Source: a virus
Strand: one strand, 5' to 3'
Length of the DNA: 26,212 nucleotides
IMG/VR virus record: IMGVR_UViG_3300021962_000556
Span: 1-26,212 of that record
The notes beneath the pieces are model-generated. The model saw only the letters and a list, made by a program, of their open reading frames with translations. It made no database searches and was not told the DNA's origin. Below are positions 19,826 to 26,212 of this stretch, piece by piece; within the stretch, counting starts at the first letter, position 1; the number at the start of each line of letters is the position of its first letter. The translations under genes were made by a program, and so were the position numbers.

Positions 19826-20044
19826 TTATTTTACCCTGTGGATAGAACCACTTACGACAGATGTAAGAACAAATGCTGCAAGCCAAGTTTGCCATGTGTA
19901 TGGAATCATTAATCCGAATAGGGTATTTAAAGACCATACCACTGCATACGGAAATAATAGAACAAAACATACTACCATTAAGAAAATGATTAAATATGCA
20001 GAAGTGTCTTTGTAAGACTTCCTTAGTTTAGGATGAATATCCAT
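19826..20044 (-). CDS. Small two-span membrane protein
   Basis: 72 residues with a charged N-terminus (MDIHPKLRKSYKDTS), spans at about 17-38 (YLIIFLMVVCFVLLFPYAVV) and 47-66 (PYTWQTWLAAFVLTSVVSGS), and a basic end HRVK. Both ends are positively charged, so a cytoplasmic hairpin is likely. The ATG overlaps the previous stop as TAATG. Not recognised. Confidence 0.7.
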   Translation of the reverse strand: MDIHPKLRKSYKDTSAYLIIFLMVVCFVLLFPYAVVWSLNTLFGLMIPYTWQTWLAAFVLTSVVSGSIHRVK

Positions 20045-20307
20045 TAGTGTGTTACCTCCAAAATATTCCCTACATTAAAAGATCGCCACTGACTAATATC
20101 CAAATCAAATACTGCAATAGCATCTGACTCTTCTGATACCTTACGTTTAGAATCTTCCTTTGGTCGCATATCTTCAGGAATTTTATCAAAGACTTTAGTG
20201 CAACGCATTACACGTTCTTCACCACTCTTCTTTGTAAACTTAACAGTAATCTCACTTTCGTTAAGAAGACCATTAATATATTCTTTAGTGTATACTGGGT
20301 TCGTCAT
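20044..20307 (-). CDS. WYL_2/DUF2693-like SH3-fold protein
   Basis: 87 residues. VKFTKKSGEERVMRCTKVFD followed by a charged loop and IAVFDLDISQWRSFNVGNIL matches the pattern VxFTKxxGxxRxMxCT...VxDxxxxxWRSF of DUF2693 (WYL_2, an Sm-like SH3 barrel), common in marine phages. The role is unknown; a nucleic-acid or regulator-binding barrel is plausible. Of the candidate ATGs at 20313 and 20307, the second has GGAG at proper spacing, so I use it. It overlaps the upstream gene by 23 bases. Confidence 0.75.
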   Translation of the reverse strand: MTNPVYTKEYINGLLNESEITVKFTKKSGEERVMRCTKVFDKIPEDMRPKEDSKRKVSEESDAIAVFDLDISQWRSFNVGNILEVTH

Positions 20308-20785
20308 CTTCATTCTCCTTCATGTCATCATATTGTGTATCAAGTCCCCAATGGTCGATACATTCTTGTGGGATATCTTTTAGAAATTCTTTTTTGGGTT
20401 TTGAATAATCGATTTCGAATTCTTCATCATCCCCATTAAAGTATCTTCCAACAAATCCCATTCCTTCTTCTAGATAGTGAGCATCAACTCCCCATCCCTT
20501 TTCTTCTAGATAATCATACAAAGCAATCGGTGGTGCCCATGCAGTATCCATTTGAATACTGATTGTATTCTCATCTAGTCGTTCGCTATCAATAATTGAA
20601 GCATCCCATTTAGTTCCCCAATTTTCTACGTTCCAAGAGTACCAATCTTCTTCAGCTTTTGGCATTGGATATAGGTATTCGAACAACTTGGGTTCTTTTT
20701 CAGTTTTAAGTAATCTCTCTAAATCGTCTATCTTTGCTTTATCTTCATGATATAGATTTAAAGTATTTTGGCACCAATTAGGCAT
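20285..20785 (-). CDS. Api92-like / DUF1281-type protein
   Basis: 166 residues starting MPNWCQNTL, then LYHEDKAKIDDLERLL, and later WGTKWDA and TAWAPPIALYDYLEEKGW. The MPNWCxNxL...LxxxL...NWGTKWD...FxTaWaPP pattern is that of the DUF1281/Api92-like family with a ferredoxin-like domain, found in phages and plasmids, of unknown function. An acidic C-terminal tail (DDMKENEDDEPSIH) follows. GGAAG lies before the ATG, inside the previous gene. Confidence 0.8.
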   Translation of the reverse strand: MPNWCQNTLNLYHEDKAKIDDLERLLKTEKEPKLFEYLYPMPKAEEDWYSWNVENWGTKWDASIIDSERLDENTISIQMDTAWAPPIALYDYLEEKGWGVDAHYLEEGMGFVGRYFNGDDEEFEIDYSKPKKEFLKDIPQECIDHWGLDTQYDDMKENEDDEPSIH

Positions 20786-21404
20786 TTACATACTTCCTTT
20801 CAAGTAATAGATTCCAGACGTCAGTTGCAATACAAGAGTTTCTTGTCTTACGATCTGGAGTAGGCATTTTATATTCCTTACACAACTGTTTATTCACATA
20901 CAAAAAGTTTACTGCTTCTGGATATTGACTGTAGCATGCAAAACTAATACGTGGTGCATTCGCTGACATATTTTTCCAGAACTCACTATCCTCAGGTATG
21001 AGATTAGTATCTGTAAGTGCAACCCATAATACTTTACCAGTTTTATCACAAACTGCAGTATTAAGCATATAAGGTTGCTGGTCTTGAAATTTAGTAACTC
21101 TATTAGGTGTGGGAAAGAAAGATCCACAAAACTGTAATTTTTTACTATCATTTACAGTTTCGAGTTTCTGTTCTATTGGACGTGAATCTTGATGGCGACT
21201 ATCAAAGTCATGAATCTTATCGTTCCATGCAGTAAATCCGAATTTATAATCGTTAAACCTCTCCATTGCTTTACCACCCATACCATGAGAGGTAATACAA
21301 TCGATATGATAATCAATTACCATTCTTTCACATTCAGTAAAGTCTTCAACTTTCTTGTTGCTAAACATATATCTTGCAACAACAGGTATATAACTTTTTC
21401 TCAT
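20778..21404 (-). CDS. Unknown phage protein
   Basis: 208 residues, MRKSYIPVVARYMFSNKKVE, with FCGSFFPTPNRVTKFQDQQP, LWVALTDTNLIPEDSEFWK, and a C-terminal TRNSCIATDVWNLLLERK. Mixed alpha/beta, soluble. AGGA lies about 10 bases before the ATG and a strong promoter stands 36 bases upstream, so it opens the 21.4-19.8 kb transcription unit. Not recognised. Confidence 0.7.
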   Translation of the reverse strand: MRKSYIPVVARYMFSNKKVEDFTECERMVIDYHIDCITSHGMGGKAMERFNDYKFGFTAWNDKIHDFDSRHQDSRPIEQKLETVNDSKKLQFCGSFFPTPNRVTKFQDQQPYMLNTAVCDKTGKVLWVALTDTNLIPEDSEFWKNMSANAPRISFACYSQYPEAVNFLYVNKQLCKEYKMPTPDRKTRNSCIATDVWNLLLERKYVNA

Positions 21405-21439
21405 AATAAAAATTTCCTAAATTTCTACTTTCAACGACT

Positions 21440-21468
21440 ATTATACCATATTATTTACAAAAAGTCAA
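21440..21468 (-). promoter_or_regulatory. Sigma70-type promoter TTGACT-N17-TATAAT
   Basis: TTGACT at 21468-21463 and TATAAT at 21445-21440, 17-base spacer. It drives the 208-residue gene and the DUF1281, DUF2693 and membrane genes after it. Confidence 0.87.
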
Positions 21469-21476
21469 CAGGTATT

Positions 21477-22685
21477 TTACTGTCTTTCAAAGAAAATTGT
21501 AAGTCTTTTTTCCATCTCTGCAAAGTATTCGTCGTCAGCTATAAGGTTTCCAATGATTTTAATGGTTCCTTGTTGTGCTGTTGTAGCACCTAGTCCTGCA
21601 TCGACTAACTTATTAATGGTTGTATAGCTGTCTGTGTCAATAGCAAGGAATAGTCCTTGATGTCGGTAAGACTTAATATAACCTTGTGCTTTAAGATTTT
21701 CAGCAATGGCTTTAAATTTGTCAGAGTGAGATACTGCTTTTTCAAATAGTTTATCACGAACGATAATGTTATTAACTGCTTTCATTGCAGCAATACCCAT
21801 CATATTAGGTTGCCAAGTATGACCAAACTCCCATTCGTTTTTACGTAGAACAGCACCTACCTTTTTATTACCCACTGCAGCACCCAAAGGTGTATAACCT
21901 GCAGAAAGCGATTTACCGAGTGCAGAAATATCTGGTTGAACACCATGGACTTGATAGCCATGATAGTGAAGTGCTTTACCCCAACATACAGCTACGTCAT
22001 CGGTAATCATTAGAATATCGTATGCATCACAAATAGAACGAATTTGTTTCCACCAATTTTCAGACCATGGAAGAATACCTTGATACCATGGACAAGATTC
22101 CATAACGATACATCCGACTTTACCTTTGTATCGTTCTACCATACTCTTTAAATGTTTAAGTGATTTTTCTTCTTCAACTGAACGTTGATGTTCTTCCATC
22201 CATCGTGGAGCAGTGCAAGTTAATACTCGCTCAAGACCAAACTCTTGTAGATGAGGTAGTCCCATTGCTTTTGTGAGATGAGTTGTTCCGTGATATCCTG
22301 GAGTGAAACTAATAATGTATGGTCGCTCAATCTTTTGTCTTTTCCAATACGTATCGTTCATTGCAATTGCTGCTTCAACAGCAGACGATCCAGTTACTGC
22401 CCAAGACATAACATCAAAGCCACCAGTCGTACAAATTAACTCTGCCATCTCTTGACAGATCTCAGCAGTTTCTCCTCGATTACCACGAACGAAAGCAACA
22501 CTACGAATTTGTTCGTTCATTGCTTCAATAACTTCTTCGTTGCCATAACCAAGAATATATGCAGAGTTACCTGACTGCATATCTAAAATCTTTTTTCCGT
22601 CTTTGTAGTGTACCCAGTACTTGTCAGTTTTAACTACAATTTTCTCCAGTTCTCCAGGAGTCCATGCTCTTAATTCAAATCCCAT
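21477..22685 (-). CDS. Class III (PLP) aminotransferase
   Basis: 402 residues, a fold-type I PLP enzyme of the ornithine/GABA/glutamate-semialdehyde group, moving amino groups between an amine or omega-amino acid and a keto acid. Visible: the PLP phosphate loop TGSSAVEAA (98-106), GYHG (130-133), Asp229 in MITDDVAVCWGK (usual DEV is DDV here), and Lys258 in ALGKSLSAGYTPLGAA that forms the Schiff base. GHTWQPN corresponds to the family GHTFxxN. ATG at 22685 follows the SDR stop by one base; a TTG nine bases earlier is less likely. The partner SDR suggests linked redox and amination of one metabolite. Substrate unknown; glutamate-1-semialdehyde aminomutase-like activity cannot be excluded. Confidence 0.85.
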   Translation of the reverse strand: MGFELRAWTPGELEKIVVKTDKYWVHYKDGKKILDMQSGNSAYILGYGNEEVIEAMNEQIRSVAFVRGNRGETAEICQEMAELICTTGGFDVMSWAVTGSSAVEAAIAMNDTYWKRQKIERPYIISFTPGYHGTTHLTKAMGLPHLQEFGLERVLTCTAPRWMEEHQRSVEEEKSLKHLKSMVERYKGKVGCIVMESCPWYQGILPWSENWWKQIRSICDAYDILMITDDVAVCWGKALHYHGYQVHGVQPDISALGKSLSAGYTPLGAAVGNKKVGAVLRKNEWEFGHTWQPNMMGIAAMKAVNNIIVRDKLFEKAVSHSDKFKAIAENLKAQGYIKSYRHQGLFLAIDTDSYTTINKLVDAGLGATTAQQGTIKIIGNLIADDEYFAEMEKRLTIFFERQ

Positions 22686-22686
22686 A

Positions 22687-23238
22687 TTATTCAATCTCTT
22701 CTAAATTTAATGTTGTCACGTGATAAGGTGCGTTGATTATATCTACAATTGAGTTAACAACTGCAGTTACTGGTAATTTCTTACCATTATATTCTTTTGC
22801 TAGTGGAGTTTCTACCCAAGATGGACGAACGATCGTGACACGAAAAGGTTTTTGTCCATTGGTGTGTATTACTTTGACTTTATGATCTAGTTTCGCTTTA
22901 TCATTATAATATTTTACAAAGTTAAATTCTTTGGGTACTGAGTCACTATCACTGTAATACTGAGTGACCATTGAACCGAGTACGATACAATGAATAGGTT
23001 TATCTTTGTAGAGGACGTAGAGTTCGGCAAGCATCGAATGTTGCTCACCTGTGTGTGCGTTGAGGATTACGACATTCGCATCCTCGCAATTTTTAATAAC
23101 TTCTGAATAGGTTGGCTCAAGTGCTACGTTCTTACCTTGTTTAAGATCGTAACCTACTACATTAGCAATTGGACTTAGAGCATTACGCAGTCCAAGACCA
23201 ATACCTTCACCATCGCCTGTGATAATAATTTTGTTCAT
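22687..23238 (-). CDS. Short-chain dehydrogenase/reductase-like protein
   Basis: 183 residues. Rossmann start MNKIIITGDGEGIGLGLRNA with TGxxxGIG (7-14), ILNAHTG in place of NNAG (58-64), GSM (88-90) as the Ser region and YYNDK (Tyr110, Lys114) as the catalytic YxxxK. It is shorter than the usual 240-260 residues, lacking part of the C-terminal substrate lid, so it could act on a carrier- or partner-bound substrate. The ATG has no ribosome site and lies 6 bases after a -10-like TAGAAT, suggesting a leaderless message. Followed by the aminotransferase with a one-base gap. Confidence 0.75.
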   Translation of the reverse strand: MNKIIITGDGEGIGLGLRNALSPIANVVGYDLKQGKNVALEPTYSEVIKNCEDANVVILNAHTGEQHSMLAELYVLYKDKPIHCIVLGSMVTQYYSDSDSVPKEFNFVKYYNDKAKLDHKVKVIHTNGQKPFRVTIVRPSWVETPLAKEYNGKKLPVTAVVNSIVDIINAPYHVTTLNLEEIE

Positions 23239-23244
23239 ACTGTA

Positions 23245-23273
23245 ATTCTACTGTAAATAATGTTGCAAAACAA
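23245..23273 (-). promoter_or_regulatory. Possible promoter TTGTTT-N17-TAGAAT
   Basis: TTGTTT at 23273-23268 and TAGAAT at 23250-23245, 17-base spacer, in the only gap before the SDR/aminotransferase pair. It is a weaker match than the others. ATG follows the -10 box after six bases. Confidence 0.45.
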
Positions 23274-23276
23274 TTA

Positions 23277-23690
23277 CTAATTGGAAGTTCCCATATTAGC
23301 AAGTGGATTTTCTAACGCTTTTTTAATTTTTAAATCAATATCTGTACGTAGTTCTCTAATGTCTTTGTCCATTTCACGCTGACGATCTTTCGTATCACGC
23401 TCAACAGTTTCTACAACTTTTTCAACTTTACGAATATCAGCTTTAAGATCGTTCTTGATATCACGTGTATAGTCTACTGCTTTTGCAGAGTTTTCTTCTG
23501 TAACAGCAAGACGCTTTTCAATCATACTTAAATCTGGTGCAACGTATGATTGTATTTGATTCTTCATAGCAGTATAGTCCTGCCAGAATAATGCAGCACC
23601 CCAAACAATACCAGCAGCAGTTGACAATGCTGTTAATACAGCAAATACTCTACCCCCAGTAAATTTGATTCCCCCTACTTCGAGTTCCAT
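23277..23690 (-). CDS. Membrane-anchored coiled-coil protein
   Basis: 137 residues: a hydrophobic span at about 15-34 (VFAVLTALSTAAGIVWGAAL) followed by a long charged helix (near 55-130, with RDIKNDLKADIRKVEKVVET) predicted as coiled coil. The N-terminal VGGIKFTGG may be a short hairpin. GGAGGA lies before the ATG, overlapping the upstream gene by 16 bases. With its neighbour of the same build it could form a membrane complex, for example a spanin-, rIII- or structural-type assembly, but no function is known. Confidence 0.72.
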   Translation of the reverse strand: MELEVGGIKFTGGRVFAVLTALSTAAGIVWGAALFWQDYTAMKNQIQSYVAPDLSMIEKRLAVTEENSAKAVDYTRDIKNDLKADIRKVEKVVETVERDTKDRQREMDKDIRELRTDIDLKIKKALENPLANMGTSN

Positions 23691-23950
23691 TTTTCCTCCA
23701 GTTTATCTACTTCTTTTTGTAGATATTCTATTTCTTTTTTCATAACTTCGATATCTGTATATCCACGACTTGGCATTTCTTTATAGTTTTCAAAGTTAGA
23801 TTTATTCATCATAACTGCATGATCTAACATATCAAGTCGTTCTTCTATATGAAACATAAATGCAGCACCTGAAACAATGGCAATGATTACCACTGCCAAA
23901 GACTTCAGTGAAACTCTTACTTCAGTAGTTTCGTCAATCTTGTGTGCCAT
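23675..23950 (-). CDS. Membrane-anchored coiled-coil protein, short form
   Basis: 91 residues with a span at about 16-33 (SLAVVIIAIVSGAAFMFHI) and a C-terminal coiled coil (DIEVMKKEIEYLQKEVDKLE). The N-terminus MAHKIDETTEVRVSLK is charged and cytoplasmic by the positive-inside rule. The same order, anchor then coil, as in the next gene suggests that the two proteins act as a pair. The ribosome site is weak (GGTAAG). Not recognised. Confidence 0.7.
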   Translation of the reverse strand: MAHKIDETTEVRVSLKSLAVVIIAIVSGAAFMFHIEERLDMLDHAVMMNKSNFENYKEMPSRGYTDIEVMKKEIEYLQKEVDKLEEKWNSK

Positions 23951-23953
23951 ATC

Positions 23954-24658
23954 TTACCAAAATTTTAATTTCTTAGCAGTGTTCTTAACTGCATTACCAG
24001 TTGCCTTTGCAGCATTTGCTACTGGAGCAACAACGTGTGTTTGTACTGGTTTTAAATCAACAGTTACGCTTGGTTGTAAAGTAACACCAACACCCAATGC
24101 TAATTTAACATCAGCACCTACTGTTAGTTTACCATCATCCAAAGTTGCACCACCACCGACAGCAGCACCAACTTGTGGACCGACTGAAACTTCAGCACCC
24201 ATCTTAGCATTGTTTCTGTCATTACCTACTGTAGCAGATGTACCAACACCTACCTTTGAACCAGCGATAGCACCTGCAGAACCTGCAACGCCATCTTTAC
24301 CAATTTGTCCTGAGACACCTACTTCGGAATAAGTTTTTGCTGATGCGTGTACTTCCACATCTGCTGTTGTATCACCTATAAGTTTAGTAGAAGTTCCTGC
24401 TGATGCTGTAGCACCTGCTTCAACTTTAGTTACTGCTTCAAAAGACGCATTACCATCTTTGGCTTGAGCACCTGCATTTGCAGTAGCAGATACACCAGCA
24501 CCTGCTGATGCTTCACCTGTCGTTCCATTACCTAATCCTCTTTTTGAGGATGCCTCAGCACCTGCCTCTGCGCCAACGCCAGCTGATACAGAATTCTTGT
24601 CTTTCGTAACAGATCCGTGATCAACTTCCGTTCCTGCACTTGCTTCATTTTTAGCCAT
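23954..24658 (-). CDS. Ala/Gly/Val/Ser-rich repeat protein
   Basis: 234 residues from ATG at 24658 (AAGGAAGAT 4-5 bases upstream). Nearly the whole protein is alternating small and beta-branched residues (for example EASAGAGVSATANAGAQAKD, VGPQVGAAVGGGATLDDGKL), with aromatic residues almost absent until the C-terminal amphipathic tail ending KNTAKKLKFW. The alternation suggests a stacked beta-solenoid or amyloid-like fold. It could be a virion, tail-fibre or ejected protein. Its place between the virion-like gene and membrane coiled-coil proteins fits a structural role. Low-complexity sequence prevents homology assignment. Confidence 0.72.
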   Translation of the reverse strand: MAKNEASAGTEVDHGSVTKDKNSVSAGVGAEAGAEASSKRGLGNGTTGEASAGAGVSATANAGAQAKDGNASFEAVTKVEAGATASAGTSTKLIGDTTADVEVHASAKTYSEVGVSGQIGKDGVAGSAGAIAGSKVGVGTSATVGNDRNNAKMGAEVSVGPQVGAAVGGGATLDDGKLTVGADVKLALGVGVTLQPSVTVDLKPVQTHVVAPVANAAKATGNAVKNTAKKLKFW

Positions 24659-24659
24659 T

Positions 24660-24803
24660 TTATCTTCCTTGTCCACGATACGCTTTAAACGATCGCTTTT
24701 TATTTTTGTTCATAGATGCCCATTTAACCATACTCATTTTACCACTAGAAGAAGACTTCTTTTTAGTAGGTTCATGGATGTGTTGTGATACAGTTTTAGC
24801 CAT
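24660..24803 (-). CDS. 47-residue basic phage protein
   Basis: Short frame starting MAKTVSQHIHEPTKKKSSSS, then GKMSMVKWASMNKNKKRSFK and AYRGQGR. Strongly basic. The WASMNKNKKRSFK..RGQGR end is a pattern I recall from cyanophage and pelagiphage small proteins. GGAAGATAG lies before the ATG. Its stop TAA is 1 base before the repeat-protein ATG. Possible DNA-binding or capsid-associated protein; not proven. Confidence 0.7.
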   Translation of the reverse strand: MAKTVSQHIHEPTKKKSSSSGKMSMVKWASMNKNKKRSFKAYRGQGR

Positions 24804-24805
24804 AA

Positions 24806-25009
24806 CTATCTTCCTATTTTCTTAGATCTACCCATAGGTAGTGATTGTAAAATTTCGTAGAGTCCACCCTTTTTAGCTGTCCACTCTACACGTACTACTT
24901 TGTTTTTTGCACTTCCTTGATACGATTTTACTGCTTTTTTGTAGCTAACTGCTTCCTTAGTTGTTACATCTTCGCCATCGTAGAAAGTGAATGTTCTCAT
25001 TTTTGACAT
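24806..25009 (-). CDS. Small basic protein, unknown
   Basis: 67 residues: MSKMRTFTFYDGEDVTTKEA, later KAVKSYQGSAKNKVVRVEWT and a basic tail GRSKKIGR. Looks like a small beta-rich domain. GAGG lies 10 bases before the first ATG; the second ATG (9 bases on) is also possible. An AAATAAATAG motif 20 bases upstream resembles a late promoter. Neighbours suggest a virion-related operon. Confidence 0.7.
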   Translation of the reverse strand: MSKMRTFTFYDGEDVTTKEAVSYKKAVKSYQGSAKNKVVRVEWTAKKGGLYEILQSLPMGRSKKIGR

Positions 25010-25028
25010 TGTATTTCTACCTCTCTAT

Positions 25029-26212
25029 TTATTTCCCAAAATCAGGCTTGTATTGTTCATTCTCCATCTGTTCAAATAATCGGTCTTGTGCCAAATTAAA
25101 TATAACAGCATAAGGATCAGCGAGTTGTTTCTGATTTTGGTAGATACCATCATCAACATACCATAGTCCAAGATCGTCTTGTTTCTTTGCTAGGTATTTG
25201 TTAAAGTTTTCGGTATCTGCTAAGGCAATCATTAATCCAATTTTAGTATCGTTAATTAATAATGCATCTGTTTGTGCCAACACTTGTTGGAGAATTCTTT
25301 CTGCGACTTTCTGTTTGGCTTCAGCTACAGTAGTTGTAGTTGTTTTACTTTCGCCTTTGTTATCTTCTTTTTTATTGTCGCTCTTACTATCAGACTTTGA
25401 CTCTGATTTTGATTCTTCTTTTGATTCTGTTTTTGTAGCAGGTAATTTAATCTCTACTTTTGCTTCAGTTGTTGCAGTTGCAGCAATAGGTTTAATCTCT
25501 GCGATTTTAGTTTCGCCTGATGCACTGCTTGTCATTGAAACTTCTACATTACCTGAATCGTTAGTTTCTACTTTAACTTCAAACTGTATAGATTGACCAT
25601 TCGGTGTATCTATTTTAAGTTCGATCTTTGGTTCTTCTATTTTAATTTCAGTAGCAGTAATAAAGTTTTCAGTTCCAGGTTGAACAATAGGACTATACTT
25701 CTTTGTGAGTTGCGATTCAATTGTTTCTAGAGAAGAAGAAATAGAGTTAGTAATCGTTTGTTCAATAGTCGTTAATACTTCTTGTAATGAATTATATTGT
25801 AAATTGATATATGGATCTGCAATAGTTGGACCATAGTATCCTGCCCAATAACCTGTATCATATCCATAGAAGTTAGTACTTAACATAGAACTACTACCAT
25901 TTAACATATTTGGACCAATGTTTAAAGTAGTTTCATAAGTGTTCCAAGTATTACCTACTGACCACGTTCTTACTTTTTGTTGATCAAATCCACTTGTTGG
26001 ATCATAAACTCTTATTGTAATTGTAAAGGTATCTAATACACCAGAACTACATCCACCACCATAAGTATTTTCACAAGCACCTACAGTTGCACCAGCAGTA
26101 ACGTCAAAGCCAGTACGCATCTCGCTTTGTGTCATAGTATCATTAAGTTTATTAGTGAACGTAACTGATCCACCCTGATAATCTGTATGAAAATCGTTAT
26201 ACGTATTATAGT
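25029..26212 (-). CDS. Putative virion protein, 5' end outside window
   Basis: At least 394 codons; the frame is open to the window edge upstream of the ATG at 26135, so the true N-terminus is missing. A beta-rich, Gly/Tyr/Thr/Asn-rich N-terminal part (YGGGCSSGVLDTFTITIRVY, later NFYGYDTGYWAGYYGP) resembles a lectin-like or tail-fibre domain. A helix with repeated Thr/Ile/Ser (about 26000-25700) and beta-strands follow, then a Lys/Glu/Ser/Asp linker (ESKSESKSDSKSDNKKEDNK) and a helical C-terminal domain containing QQVLAQTDALLINDTKIGLM. Asn/Thr/Tyr-rich beta domains plus a charged linker are typical of marine phage structural proteins. Function not assigned. Confidence 0.75.
   Translation of the reverse strand, partial: YNTYNDFHTDYQGGSVTFTNKLNDTMTQSEMRTGFDVTAGATVGACENTYGGGCSSGVLDTFTITIRVYDPTSGFDQQKVRTWSVGNTWNTYETTLNIGPNMLNGSSSMLSTNFYGYDTGYWAGYYGPTIADPYINLQYNSLQEVLTTIEQTITNSISSSLETIESQLTKKYSPIVQPGTENFITATEIKIEEPKIELKIDTPNGQSIQFEVKVETNDSGNVEVSMTSSASGETKIAEIKPIAATATTEAKVEIKLPATKTESKEESKSESKSDSKSDNKKEDNKGESKTTTTTVAEAKQKVAERILQQVLAQTDALLINDTKIGLMIALADTENFNKYLAKKQDDLGLWYVDDGIYQNQKQLADPYAVIFNLAQDRLFEQMENEQYKPDFGK

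Noticed and set aside
23877-24332. Plus-strand open frame of 151 residues, Thr/Pro/Ala-rich
   Set aside because: It is the reverse-strand shadow of the Ala/Gly repeat gene; low complexity keeps it open by chance.
25198-25596. Plus-strand open frame of 132 residues rich in Ser/Asp
   Set aside because: Shadow of the Lys/Glu/Ser linker in the virion-like gene.
1-26212. CRISPR arrays, insertion sequences, integrase or attachment sites
   Set aside because: No spaced direct repeats, inverted-repeat-bounded transposase genes or recombinase motifs were seen.

Overview
This window looks like part of the genome of a large, AT-rich, tailed bacteriophage of the marine T4-like type (relatives infect cyanobacteria or SAR11-like Alphaproteobacteria). 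The evidence is one-directional packing of about 50 mostly small genes, all on the minus strand, with stop/start overlaps (ATGA, TAATG); a T4-type RNase H (FEN-family exonuclease); a DUF6433-like protein; a MazG-like pyrophosphohydrolase; dCMP deaminase; a 5'(3')-deoxyribonucleotidase; an S-adenosylmethionine decarboxylase; three phage tRNAs; and many small orphan genes. The host is not identifiable from the sequence. No integrase, transposon, CRISPR array or attachment site was seen.

Layout, read in transcription order (right to left). 26.2-23.3 kb: a truncated putative virion protein, two small basic proteins, an Ala/Gly-rich repeat protein and two membrane-anchored coiled-coil proteins. 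23.2-21.5 kb: a two-gene metabolic unit, a short-chain dehydrogenase-like protein plus a class III aminotransferase. 21.4-15.7 kb: small phage genes, RNase H and a 378-residue orphan, driven by several very regular sigma70-type promoters. 15.7-13.4 kb: small membrane proteins, dCMP deaminase, a membrane fatty-acid desaturase, then tRNA-Leu(UAA) and tRNA-Arg(UCU). 12.97-12.60 kb: a strong promoter, about 215 nt of hairpin-rich noncoding sequence and tRNA-Arg(ACG). 12.57-3.27 kb: a second zinc deaminase followed by the most striking feature. 3.2-0 kb: small genes, MazG-like enzyme and nucleotidase.

The 12.1-3.3 kb block is one uninterrupted run of 14 genes. Five predicted Fe(II)/2-oxoglutarate oxygenases of one family (family B) are followed by a beta-ketoacyl synthase, an AdoMet decarboxylase, an unknown protein with a CPFSK motif and an arginine:glycine amidinotransferase-like enzyme. 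Four oxygenases of a second family (family A, Asp/Asn beta-hydroxylase type) follow, with a 57-residue membrane protein among them. No internal promoter was seen, so the block may be read from the promoter at 12.95 kb through the tRNA. The combination looks like a small phage-borne biosynthetic or modification pathway; its product is unknown and everything about its chemistry is inference.

Regulation: seven near-identical TTGACT/TTGAAT-N17-TATAAT promoters suggest that many of these genes are read by host sigma70 RNA polymerase. Four copies of CTAAATAA in front of other genes resemble T4-type late promoters. In several places an ATG lies exactly six bases after the -10 box, suggesting leaderless messages.
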